Positions 42,415 through 55,400 of a DNA stretch of 64,000 bases are shown here, piece by piece. Source of the DNA: Himantopus leucocephalus (Eukaryota; Chordata; Aves; Charadriiformes; Recurvirostridae); NCBI GenBank assembly GCA_003993805.1, contig RSEF01000004.1:78970206-79034205 (forward strand), written 5' to 3'. The notes below the pieces were generated by a model that made no database searches, was not told the DNA's origin, and was given only the letters and a program-made list of their open reading frames with translations. The translations under genes and the position numbers were made by a program. How positions within the stretch are numbered: the first letter of the stretch is position 1; each line of letters starts with the position of its first letter.

Positions 42415-45400
42415 ACCCATTACTCTGTCATACAAAGCAACTGCCTCCTTTGGTGATACCTGCAAATAGCTCTGTTTTTTATTAGGTGAACTAAAATAGC
42501 TGTATGGAAAAAGCCAAGCTTCCAGGCACTCAGTGCATCCTTCGGATGTTTTTCCTTTTTACTGACTGCATTTACACTCCAGGAAATAAACTGGTCTTCA
42601 GAATCATTTGGAAGCATTAAAATGTACTTTGTCTCACGTGGCCTTAAATATGACAGCATGATGTATCTGTTGCTTCATATACTCTCCTCTTCTCATTCGG
42701 AAACCCACCAGAGGAAAGAGGGAGAGAATATGGGTGAAGTATTTCAGATACTATGTAATTTTTACTTTCCCTTGCCACATTATTGATGCTTTCCAGACCT
42801 GCAGTGGCAGACAAATATAAGACACTTGGGGACACCAGTATCAGTTACAGCTAACTGCAGCAACTTGACACAAAACACAGTACGGACAGGTATGACATTG
42901 TAGAGCACTGCAGCTGTAAATGGACGTGCGATACGATGGGGAAGAGAGTTGATGTTCAGGGCTGTAGGACAGAGATGAAGAGAGGGAAAAAGCATAAAAA
43001 ATCCCCAAACCAGAAAAACAATGACACCTACACCAGACATTCAGACAAAAACAGCAAGCCACCTCTGGTATGTGGTACTGGACATCATAAAACCACTCTA
43101 TGCTGACTGTATTGCAGTTGTTTACTTGCAATTTAAAAGTAAATCACGATAAAAAAGTAGCAATTGTCAAACACTTATCACATGAACCAAGTTAAACCAG
43201 CCATGTGATACCAGGGGGACAGGCTAAAGAGTTGGTTGGGGTTTCTGCCAATGCCTGTTATTTAAGTGATATTTTTTAGCAACGAACCTGTACTTCTCAA
43301 GCTGCTATGCAGTAAGCTCCTTGTAAGGAAACAAAAAAGAAGCACGCACTTAAGCAAGAGATTTCTTAACTGGATATGGTAAGGATACACAAGAAGCTGT
43401 TAATAGCCCTCAGTGAGATTCTGTGAAGATTATCTCTTTATATCGCCTTGCTTTTTAGCTTTGATTGGCATTTACAAGAAGTAAGTTTTCCTATCCATAT
43501 TGGAGATGTAACTGACCAAAGAGAAACCCAGTGCATAGGAGAAAGGAAACCAGACTGGAAGCAGCCTAGAAAAACAGGGAATGAAGGGTGACAGATGTGC
43601 ACATGCAAAGGGCAACAAAGGCAGATTTGGAACAGAGGTACTCAGCTGCAGGAAATCACTCATCTGCAGCTGACCTTAGCTTTTTTTTCCTGTTTTGTTG
43701 ACCTATAGCAATAAGGATGGTTTTTGCAGACCTGCAAAGTCTTATGCATTGCACATGGAACTCATCTGATGTATCGTTTCCCCATATTCCCCAGGAGCAG
43801 GGGAACTCACACTTCTAACCAGCATGGAGTTGTGGCTTCTGTCCCACTCCACGACCTACCATCTGTCTGAACGTGGTGCCTGCAGATCACAGCATGGAAA
43901 AGAGCCAGACAGCGTGTTGTGCTACCAATAGGAATGTACCCAACCTCTGGGTCTCCACATGTCATGCAGATCTCATAAATACCACACTCGCCAAACACAA
44001 TGTAAAAAAAAGCAAAACAAAACAAAACAAAAAACCAGAAGAGGTACTGCTTCCATGTGAACTCTTTGCAGAATTTTATTATGAACTCGCACACAAAGCT
44101 ATTACACTTCATATGCTTGTTCAGTTGGGAATGTAGGCAAATATTTCATTCCCAATACACAGAGAAAAAAAACATGCTCACTGTTCACCTTAACTTCACA
44201 TATGCATGTAAGCGCAGAACTGACAGAAAACTTGATGTAAATCAGAACAGATGTTCAAGGCATTGGTATACAACTGGGCATCTGATTTCCCTGTGTTCTC
44301 CATGAATTGAGAAGTGAGCTCTCCTCAGTGTTTTGATTTAGCATAAGCAACTTCTTCAGGTTTCTCTACAGTTGGTTCAAGAACTTCTGTCTCTGATCTT
44401 CTATTACTATTCTTTAAACTTCATTTTATCCAGAAATGCTCACAGATAAGTCAAAAGAGGCTGCAGACAGGTGCATTTTTATACCTATTATATCTAGTCA
44501 TTTTTTCTAGCAAGGTAACTGGTGACATCTACCTTCATTTCCTCTCATCTGTGTCACTCACAGCAGTGAAAAAGTTACAACCTGACGTTTCAGAATCTTG
44601 AAATGTTCTTTGTTTTACAGAGGTATGGCCATCCTTAGAGCTGAAAATGGGTATTAATGCTTGGCTTCAGAGGTCAATGGTCAGCTTTTCCATGTTAACT
44701 CCTTGAACTCTCTTAGCTTATTTATTAATTATTCCAGGATTTTCAAAATTAGTATTTCAGCTTAGTAAATAAGTTTATTAAGTGAGAATTTGATTACATG
44801 GTCCTGTTACTGATGCACATAGGAATAGATTTTCCCAGAAGGACTAAGTGGATTAAAGCTCCTTGCATTTACATCACCCAACGAGATGCACATAGTGCCA
44901 CACAGCTGCTCTGCTTAAACGAGGGCTGTGTCGGCTCCTGGTACTGAGCCTGAATTAATGCCTCACCGTGCTGAGCAGACAGGGGTAAAATAAAACCTCA
45001 CCTGAGTGCAGGTCAACTAGTACCCTCAAGGAGCACACAGAAAGGAGCCTCGGGGCTGAATCTGCCGTTCACACCATCTGGATGTGATACCTCATGCCCT
45101 AAAAAGCAGCTTTTTAAACTGCCTCTCAAGCTTTTAATGATATGAATCCCGCTACCTCATACTAGTGCAAAGCCATTTAAACCGCAGCTAAAGATGTTTT
45201 TAAGCTAATCTTTCTGACTGCACTGAAATGGGCTTGAAGCCCTTTCCCTGTCAGCTCTAGCTGAGAAGCAATTCAGGGAGGTGCTGCCTTGCAGCGACTG
45301 ATGGCAGCAGCTCAGCTGAGGTGTGACAGCTGACTGCAAGAAAAAGCTTAGTCCTTTCCGAGGCAAAGCCAGACAGGTTAATTAAGCCCTAAGTAATGAT

Positions 45401-45480
45401 GTACGATATTATTTAGCTTGTTATTGAGACAGACCAGGAATGCTCGCAGCCGGTTAGAGCCCACCTGGCCTGGCGGGTGG
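42415..45480. other. Intergenic, nothing recognised
   Basis: Unique sequence leading into the TBC1D19 CpG island. An AAAAC-type run lies at about 44003-44035. No exon was recognised. Confidence 0.55.
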
Positions 45481-45990
45481 TGACTAGCCAGTGGCACTAG
45501 GTTGGTATCTGACCCCCCCTTCATGCCTGCTGCCAGGAGCCCGCTCTGCGAGGTGAGTGATCGGAGGCTGCCCGAGGTGGAGGCAGCCCAAGGCGGAGGC
45601 CACCAGGCAGGCTGTGGGGACGAGGGCACTTTTCTCTGCCAGCCCCGCAGCAACACAGGGCAGAGCCAGCAGGCCCGCCATGTTTGCGTGCCTCCAGGTG
45701 CTGGCGCCCAGGCTGCGCGGCCAAAGCCCAAGACCCACACGTAGGCTTTCCTTACACTTATTCCCGACTTCCTTTCTAGCAATGGCACACTATAAACATT
45801 TACTTAGGAAACAGGAGCAGCACGTGAAATTTTCACCACAGCTTTAGGCAACCGTTATCCAACCCAAGGTGTGTGTGGTCCATGGTCTGGAGGGATCCTG
45901 CCAGGAGCCCGGGGAGAGGTTACAGCTGCCGGCGGCACCGGGGGGAGAGGGTCTCCCCGGCCCTGGGGACACCGCGGGGCGTCCTGGTCT

Positions 45991-46293
45991 GGGCGGCCGG
46001 GGCCCGCGCCGCAGAGGGCAGGCTGCCCCGCTCAAGTCCCCAACGGCGCCAGGGAACCTTTCTGCGAGGTGCCGCTTTCCACCCGGCCGCCGTCGGGGAG
46101 GACCGGCCCCGCTCCCGCAGTTGCCTGGTAACGCCGGTGNGAGGGGGCGGCCGGGGCCTGCGCCGCAGAGGGCAGGCTGCCCCGCTCAAGTCCCCAGCGG
46201 CGCCAGGGAACCTTTCTGCGAGGTGCCGCTTTCCACCCGGCCGCCGTCGGGGAGGACCGGCCCCGCTCCCGCAGTTGCCTGGTAACGCCGGTG
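45991..46293 (+). repeat. 149-bp tandem duplication around a single N in the TBC1D19 promoter
   Basis: Positions 45991-46139 and 46145-46293 are 149-base copies differing at two positions, both beginning GGGCGGCCGGGGCC and ending GGTAACGCCGGTG. The unresolved base 46140 sits at the junction. Its form matches the other N-centred duplications in this window. Confidence 0.88.
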
Positions 46294-46369
46294 AAGGAGG
46301 CGGGGTCCGGCGGGGAAAGCGGTCCGGTGCAGCGGCCCGCCGGTGGGCGGGTGGGGGAGCTGCGCCGCG

Positions 46370-46468
46370 ATGCTGGACCCGGACAACGGGCTCTCCCTCA
46401 CCATAGCGCGGATCGTCCAGCGGCTGAAGGGCTCCAGCCTCCACTCCCAGCTGGAGCGACAGGCCCGG
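46370..46468 (+). CDS. TBC1D19: TBC1D19 exon 1 (coding part)
   Basis: The 33 codons run MLDPDNGLSLTIARI to QLERQAR and end at the donor GTGAGC (phase 0). The N-terminal residues after MetLeu differ from mammals, but the IVQRLKGS core is conserved. Confidence 0.95.
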
Positions 46469-49400
46469 GTGAGCCCCGACCTGGCGCTGTGTCCCCCACC
46501 CCCCGGGCCCGCCTCCCTTTCCTGCTCCCCATCCCCGACGCTTTGTTCCCGGCCGTCGCCCCCGGCCCGGCCTGTGCGGCCTCGGCCTCCGCTTCGGCCG
46601 GGCCCGGGGCCGGGCCTCGCCTCGCCTCGCCTCTCCTCCCTTCCCTCCCTTGACGGGGCCGCAGAGCCGTCTGTCTGGTTTCTAGAGCTGTATTTATAGT
46701 TTCTTCCCTTGGGACCGAAGGATTTCGCGGTGAATATGAAGACTGTCCTCTCTCGGAATCTCGCTGGTTCAAATCGTTGCTAAAATGAATCGCTGTGTCT
46801 TTTAATCTCTAATTTGAAAAGCTTTAAATACCACACCACCATCCCCGCCCTTCCTGCTGCAGAGTGCCCCTAAGGAAAGGAGGATTTGGTCAAAGGAAGT
46901 GAAAATAAATTAAAACAGCACATGAAAGTACATTTTTGTAGTTGGGAAGACAGTTGCTTTTTTGTATTTGCTAACTTATCTGCACTTGAAACCAGATTTT
47001 TCATATTTCAGCTGACTTCATTTAGGATGTTTCTGGTTAAAATGGTGTCAATTTACATGACCATAATAATGTAGTAGTGGTGCTATAACAATTATGGTGC
47101 GTTACTGAAATATTTTGGGTTAGGTTTTATAAAATCTTGAGACGTTGGGGTTTTTTTGTTGCAAACAGTGCTTAAAATTGTACAGGCAATTATATTTTTT
47201 AGGGTAGAATGTCTGTTATCTGCCTTAGTTATGTTGGGTTTTTAAATGAAACAGGAGTTTCCCCTCTTAATGTCCCTAAAGCTTTCCATAGCAAGTGACA
47301 TCACTGTGTGCTTTTTCTGGTGGTTTTTTGTTTTGTTTTGTTTTGTTTTTAAATTTGCTGATTTGGTCTCTAAATGCTATTTTAAATGTATGTCTGCTTT
47401 GCTCCCATTGACTGACTGCTCTCTAAATATGTGAGTAAGCAAATGTGCATGACTCGAAGGGGGTTGGAATTATAAAAGAGTATAGACGTTGGGTTCTGCT
47501 AAGTGTTGAGGAATTCAGCATCCCACATAGACAGCCTGACATGAGGTGTGGAGAGTCAAATGCAAGACCTCGGCATGAAGGCAGTGATGGGATTTCAGAA
47601 CAGGACTCTCTTTTTAACAACTCCGTTACTGATTGTAATAAAACCTGTATGTACTCACCTTTGCATTCATTCTTTTGTCTCCCATGAGGCCTGATTTCAT
47701 AGTTGTTTGATACTTTACATGTTTGTTTTGAAACACAAGGAAGCTTGGTGTTGTCAGGACTTGGCGGGGTGTTTAAATGCTGCTGGTGGGTGGCTATTTT
47801 GTACAGCCATTTTGTACGTGTGGACACCCTGAGGACTTTAGCAGTGCCTTTTCATGGTGGTTTTTGATGTCTGAAAGGGCAGTTAAATGCCTAAATACCT
47901 CCCTGACTGTATATCATATCAATTTAGTCAATACAAGCAGAAACTCTGCATAATCAAAGCATAAAGGTAACCTATAAAATAAATAAAACACAGTGTAATG
48001 ACCACAGCCAAATCTGTCATGATAGCTTTGCTAATGTTTTACAAATTTCTTGGAGAAGGAAAAACATGTATATATAGGTCAGAAGATTATTTCAGTCATA
48101 TGAAGTGCTAAGGGGAAAGAAAATAAACAGGTGTTTGAAGAGTTTGTAATAGATTAAATCAAAGCTATAGTTCAGTGTAGACTGAAACTTTCATCTGAAA
48201 GACTCGAAAGTTTTTAGATACATCAACTAGAGGATTTCTCAATGCAAAGAGTCATCTTTTGGAGCTTGTAGTTTAAATTAATAGGGCCAAAGGTACTGAT
48301 CTTGAAATATATTTTTTTTTTTGACCTTGCATGCATTTTTGTTCTTTCATGTATGGTATAGACGTGTTTTATTTATAATGCTTGTATAGTGATATTATTG
48401 CTCTACTATGCAGTTGCAAAGGCCCTGTCAGTGAGTCCCTTATCTTTGTCCATCCCTTAGCAGGTGTGCAGAATTCTGAAGGTTTCTGAATTTTGCTACT
48501 CTCTGTATTAAATTAATGCTTGATTTCCCTCACATAACACGGGGTATTTATGAAGTTGCATTATGAAATACAAAATCTTTGCTGTTGCTGTGCATCACAC
48601 CTGAACTCCAGTTTATTGATAGAGCGTGATGGGATTTTTTTGTCTTTTGGCTAACAGTCAGTTTCTGAACAATGCTTGGTCTGCACCGGTTGCAGTATTG
48701 ATCTATGCCTTTTAGGCAACTTTAAGCTATTTTTGGGGACGCATACTTTATTTTGAGAAATCTTTTGAGACAGCGCATCAGACTAAAACTAACTTACTGT
48801 TTTGGATATTTATACTACAGTTATATTTTACCTTTACAAAGATTCCTCTTTATCTGTCAGTGTAGAAACTGACATTGCTGATACTCCTTCCTCAGAAATA
48901 TTTACCATGTCTGAAAACATGAGAGTCAGAATGGATCCTAAGTTACATGATAATATTGCTTGAAATTTTTGAGAGGTCATGTGGTCTCACAAACAGTATT
49001 CTAACTATTAACAAAAACTCCGTTTTGTAAATTCATCTCTTTTAATCTCTAGGAAGGCGAGCTCAAAATAAATGGTTTCTTTCACCAGTCAATAGAATTT
49101 TGGGGAAAACACAATATCCTGATGTTATTTGTGAGAGTTGATAGAGTGGCCTTGTGATTATGAGTTGATCACACCAGCGCTATGCTTGGCTGTCACTGAG
49201 AACGTGGGCTAGCATCAAGGACTGTGATACACAATCTCTTTGAAGTAAGTTTGGCGTGGGCACCGAGTGATTTGCTGTCACAGCTTTAGCTCTGGGGATA
49301 CCAAGATAATCACATTTTTGTCCCGAGGACTGAAGTAGGCGTAGGGTCATCTGCTTGTTAGTGGCGTTTTGGAAAATAAACGTTAGGTTTATTTTGTGGG

Positions 49401-52400
49401 TTGAGTTTTGGTATATTGATAATGTGCCTACAGCTAATACAAAGAGGTTAATGCAGGCAAGAGTGTAAATGTGCCTGTCATTTGCTTAGGAATGTCTTCT
49501 GAGCATATTTTGTAGTGTGTTTGAAAGGAAAGAGTAACAGTTACAAAGAGCCAAATTATTAGATAGTAGCTTTTCAACAGGTAGAATTGCTGCTGGGTTA
49601 TTGGGGTATCGGAGGAGAAATGTGGTCTCGGTTTCCCAGGCACAGCTTCCACTGTGTAAGTTTGTAATCAAATTCGTTTGCTTTTGTCTTCATTTTTCTC
49701 CTCCTTTTCTGAAATGTAAATGCTTTTAAGGTAAAAATTACAGGTGGTTAGAAAAACTGAGACACAGACACCTTCAATCACAAAATGCAGTTTGAAAACA
49801 CTTTTTTTTGTGTAATCTTGCTAAAATTTTGTTTTAGGGAAAATCTTTCTCAGTGAACTGACAAAAATGGAATGGTTTAGAGACATGAAAAAAGTAATGC
49901 TTTTTAAACACATTTTCATTTGCAGACAATTCAGAAACTTTGTTTTTCATCATGTCTGAAGGAAGCCAGGCTTTATTAATTAATTAAGATTAATCAATCT
50001 TAATTTTTGTCCTCTCCAAACCTGTAACAGAAATCCCTCTGACTCTGAGTTGCCCAGAGGAACCCCCAGTGGCCAGAGGCAAATAACAAGTAAAGTTAAA
50101 AAAAAAAACAACTACCAACCAAAGACTTCAGTAGTTTATTCTTAAAGAACTTTTCTGAAACAGGAGGTGAAAATAAACTGGAAGATAAAGGTTCTAAATT
50201 ATGTTTTAAATTGAACGAGAAAGACTCACAATACCAGGAGTCCCTCCAGGCATTTTCTGCATAGATGATCTTAGATTGGTTTCTTGTAGGTATGTCTGTA
50301 GTGGGACAACTTGAAGGAGAACTTGTAGAAAAACAGGATAATGTCTGTCCAAGTAGGCTAAAAGTGGTAACTTGAGTGTAAGAGTCATCCCTGACACTAC
50401 ATCCCACCCCACTCTGACAATTTGGGAGCGAGAAAAAATTTTGGGAGGTACCTGAAGGTATGAATAAGTTGCGGAGAGGAGACATGCTAGGATATGTCAT
50501 GATCAGAATGATTGTCCAGAGGAGAGAACTCTGCCGTCACTCTTTGAACAGACCTGTGACTAGTACCATAAGGGTTTAAAGAGACTTTTAATCCAAGGGA
50601 GAGGTATGGGTCTTCACAAGACTTCAGATGGGCTGAAGGAGAGGAGCATGCTTTGGGAGCACTAGGAACGTTGCAGCTGGGGTATTGCCCGACTGTGTAC
50701 TTCTAAAGGGAGTACTGGTAAAAGTCTTACAATAATTTACGTGGAGTGACTGGTTTGCAAGATATCCGAGGATATTATTTTAATGACATTTTTCTCCAAC
50801 AGTTAAAAAAAGAAATTGATACTGATCCCTACGTAAGTAAAAGATCAAATTAAGAAGGAAAATGTTTCTCTGAAATGTAGCATTTATTAAATAAAACTTA
50901 GCAAATAAATGTAGGCTCATGAGTCATCATAGATAATTAATGATTCCTTTTCGTGCATTGTATTTAACAAACAGCTTACTATCCCCTCCTGATAGAGCTT
51001 GTACCTTGGTTTTAATGGTTCAGCAGTAACATTTGCAGTACAGTGGATTTTAAATAGAATGCAGTTGTGAATATGTTAAACGGATTATGGAGCTCAGAAG
51101 CAATGCAAGCTTGATGTGCAGATATTTTTTTTTTTTAGTAATGTAGATTATATGGTTTATCTTGTGTGTGTATTTTATTTGCAGCACTAATTTTGTATTC
51201 AAGTAAAACCTAGAAAATTTATTAAAACAACAAAATTATTAAAAATGTATCCTGCATATCTTGTGGGAGAACATAACATTTGAAACTCTCTATTCCTGTA
51301 TGAGGCTAATTGAAGCTCTCTGTTTCAACTGCTGGGTTATATTTACTTGTATAAGAAAGTTCACGATACCTTTTTCCTTGGTGTAATTACTGTAGAAATG
51401 TAGAAGGGTTGGAAAATTGTCAATGTAATCGGGGTTTTATACTTACTTAAATTTGTTTAGTTATGCTCAGGATGATTCCTCTTTCTGTTACAGAAACATA
51501 TAAACCAAAACCAAAATCACTCCCTTCAATTTGTAGGATTTTAAGTGTTTAGAGAGTGTTTACATTGAAATTGTTGTGGTTGTGCTTGAAGTGGTTTTTA
51601 ACAAGTTGGCTTGGTGCTGATAAAATCTAGTTATGGCAGAATGGAGCGTGTAAGAAAAGGTGAATATTTATCAGCGTTTGTTGAACTGACTTCTGCTAAA
51701 GTTGGACTATATTTGACATATATTTGGTGCTTTATCGTAATTTGGGAAATAATAGCAATAAAAGCTAAAAACATTGTACACTTGTGCAAAATCATAATGA
51801 ACAGTAATAAAGGCTCTGAGAGTGTACATACTTGTCTAAAACAAAAAGGCTTTGAAGAGAAATTATGGTGGATAGCCTGTAAAAATATTTAGATTGTGTA
51901 AAGTTATTTGCAGAACTGTTTGCAGCAGGATAAAAATATGTATTCACCTGATGCAGTTCCACATTTCAGTAGAGTTGGATCACTTCTCTGCAGTGTTTAT
52001 TCTTGTTGAGAAAAGAAATAGTTTAACACAGGAGTTACGCTGGAACACTTTGTTCTGTCAAGCCTCCTCATTGTAGTATGTTGCTGGTCCTCTAACTATT
52101 TTTCTGTACTTTGAGTGCTGTGCCATGATGGCTCATCTGCCCACTTGCATGATCAATGCTGCTCCAGTCATGATGACCGAATGCCATTTCCAAATTTAGG
52201 TGCTAATCTGCAAATAGATTTGTCTCTGTGTTCAGCTGCTCTACAAATCAATTTACCATGCCCACCAGCTTTTTCCATCTAGTGCTGTGCTATCCTTTTG
52301 CTTGCTCTCAGCCAGATCAGTGCTGAGTGTCTGGATTTTCTTCCATCTTGGCATCTAAGTACAGAAAGTGTAATCCATTTAGAGTATCACTTATGATGGT

Positions 52401-55400
52401 GACTGCCCAGGTCTCAGCAGGATACCTTACCAAATTCAAAGGCAAAGAAGATGTGCACAGAACATAAATACAAAGGATTGCAAGTGGTACCTTAGCTGCC
52501 TTTCGGAAGGTTTGGCAAAATTTTGAAAGTCCCAAAACTATCCTTTCTCTTCCGCACAGCTGAAGGACAAGAGGGTGCCAACAAATGCTGTAATGATTGC
52601 TTGTTTTATGAAGGAATGTCTAACAGCCAGTTGCTTCTTGATTTGCAAGAAGCTGACCAAGACTGTAGATGAACATGGGCACTGAACACCTGAACCCTGG
52701 TGCCCTATCCATAAGAATATGCACAATGCCAGTTACTGGAAGAGAAACTGGTAGGCATTAACTTCTATTAAAAATCATTTATTATTGCTTGCTGAATTAC
52801 GCTGCATTCATCCCTGTCTCCTTTTAGGACTCTGTGTTGGCCTGACTAAGCCTCTGAAAAGCGTGACTTCTTCCCGGGTCTGGCTGTCACTCTTTGCCTT
52901 CACAGGTTGTTCCCTTAAGTTGCTGACTCTCCTTTACTCTGCCTGTGACAGCCTCCTGATAATACCAGATTTTTTTTTAAAAAAGGAAGATATTTGTTCA
53001 TCAAGATATGTGTATTGAAATTGGAGAGTCTGTAGTACTACCTGAGTATATGCTGCATTTTGATCATGCAGGAAATTAATTCAGTTCATCAATACAGATG
53101 TCATCAAGGTGTTCTTTTCCCAATAAACCTTAGCCAGGCATTTTTATCAGTGTAAAATGTAGTAATGCTTTTTACATAAATAAAATTTTGTCAACATGTT
53201 TTTCATTCTATCAAAAAACATAGTGGAAGAAAATGCAAATGATACTTAGGCAGTACATTGTATCAAGCAGATTACAACAAACAAACCCTAGCAAAATGTT
53301 TTTTTGCAATATAGTGTAACACAGAAATAAAGGATTTCATTTCACCTACCAAAATAAGTATTTTCTTCTTTTGGTTGTATTATACAGAGCTAGGGTATGT
53401 TCTTCTGTGTTAGAACTGTCTGCAGCTGCTAGCTGGACCATCTGCCAGATTTTTCCCTTTCAGGTATCTAATTTCCGATTTGAAAACTGATCGGCAATCT
53501 AGTATGCAATGAGTCCTTAACAGAAACAGTTTCTGTGGCTCTGTAGCTCTGTGTAGCACTGTAGGAAACTGTAAATTGTAATCCAGAAGTAAACAAAAGG
53601 AAAAGTGGAAATAGGAGGCGGCTTTGGTAATTGCATCCTGAAATGACAAGAGTGGGGACAGAAGGACCCCCATAATTTGGGGGGCAATTTTCATGTTTCA
53701 TGTTTCTTATATGAAAATATATGAAAAAAATATGCATTTTGCAGTCAAGAGAAGGAAAAGGACACAGGAAACAGGCTAAAAATAAAAGTTTTGATAAATT
53801 AAAGATTAGCATAGGAATATTTGCTGCAGCAGTGCTAGGATAGTGAAATAGAACTTGACTGAATAAATGGGAATGAGGAGGTGAAGTTAGCTGATGGAGA
53901 TTGATGCACTAATGCAATCCTTGCAGAAAGTTTTCCCCACAGAGCTGGCCTGCTTCCTTTTCAACTGCCACCCTGCTGCATACAAGAGAGTCACTGTTTT
54001 TTTTTGTTCTGCGGCTGGGGAACAGGCTCTGTTGGGAACAGCAGTTCACAAGAAAGTCCTCTGTTTTGGGCTGACAGGGAAAATGGGAAGTCATCTGTGT
54101 CGACTGAACTCCTTTATCCCCTCTAATGTAATATGCTGTATCAATTTCCAGAGTTTCCAGGAAACCACAAAAAAAGGGTTGTTAGTATGAGTATCATACC
54201 TTTATTAATGAGCCAAGAGCTCCCAAATTTTACATATGTATGAACAGCAGAGAATTAAAATAGTATTCTTCTGTTTGCACTTTTGTCACTTCTTGCACTG
54301 TTTACAGTGTCAAGATGATGAACCCACTTTTTAGGGAGATTTGTTTTTGTTGTGATTCATCATCTGTCAATGGGTTGTATTTGTGAGGGGGTTTTTGCAT
54401 ATCTAAAAAGGATTGTTGAAGTGTGTGTACCAAGCCCCACAGGTAAACACTCTGTGGTCCTTGAGATTAAAATTGGCCACAGTTAACCCAGAGGACAAAG
54501 TTGAACATTTACAAAAGCGTGCACAAAACCTTCTAAGGAACAGTAAGGCACCATCTGCCCGGTTTGACCCGTGTTTATTTTATTTAAAATCCATACAGAA
54601 GAGGTACAAAACCACTACCTTGCAGCACAAAAAAATTAAACTCAGCCTGATATGCGTCAGTCCAAAACAGACATAGGACTTTCTGTCAAAGTAGATTCAG
54701 AAAGAATCCTTCATAAAATACTCCTTGAGGCTGCTGCGTAAAAGGGTATTTTGTGAGCTGCCCAGGAACCCCCATGAAAATCTTTGTTTCCCTGCCTTGA
54801 GTGATGATCCTTTGCCAGCTTTTACCATTGCACTGAACAGAATATGTGTTTGTCATTTGACAGGAGAGTTATGCAACTCACCACACCTTATGGTTTGGGC
54901 TTATGATCACCTTTCTTTCTCAAAAAGCATGCTTACAGTCTCTTTGCTATTGCAGTCAATAAACCAAATATAAAAACCTTCCTTACCTGTAATGGCAAGG
55001 TCACTTAACATAAGAGCAGAAATGCTGATGCTATCAGTCTCTGCATTATTGGTCATTCTTCCTTTCACTTAGGGAAAATGGAAAGATTTCATTATAATTC
55101 TGCATTGTTAATTCACCTAGACCAACTTTTCCAGCAAGCTGTGCAGCACAGAAAATACCCTTTTCTGTGTGTAAACCATAAAGCAAATGGTAGGATTGTG
55201 GAATTTGCTAGTTGTGTGTGATGGACCTAAAACATGCCATGCTGTCAAGAGTGCTGTTAGGGCTGGCAAGCTGCGCAAGCTGGTGAAAGTTTATTTTTAA
55301 TAGCAGCATAACTTAGTGCAATAGAATCAGCAGCTGATACGCCTACAGCATATTGCTGAGTAGCTTTTGGTAAGAGATATCTCAAGCTTCTAGGTAGATG

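Larger units (their letters stand above)
45500..46680 (+). promoter_or_regulatory. TBC1D19: CpG island promoter of TBC1D19
   Basis: A sharp rise in GC and CpG content, with GC-box-like GGGCGG motifs, surrounds the first TBC1D19 exon; no clear TATA box was seen. The many overlapping ORFs on both strands here are a product of the GC content. Part of the island is present twice around an N at 46140 (see the duplication entry), so its true length is uncertain. Confidence 0.85.

Noticed and set aside
45378..46772. Many long overlapping ORFs on both strands around 45.4-46.8 kb, up to 177 codons
   Set aside because: They lie in the TBC1D19 CpG island, where high GC removes stop codons, and several run through the N at 46140. 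Only the 99 coding bases of exon 1 match a known protein.
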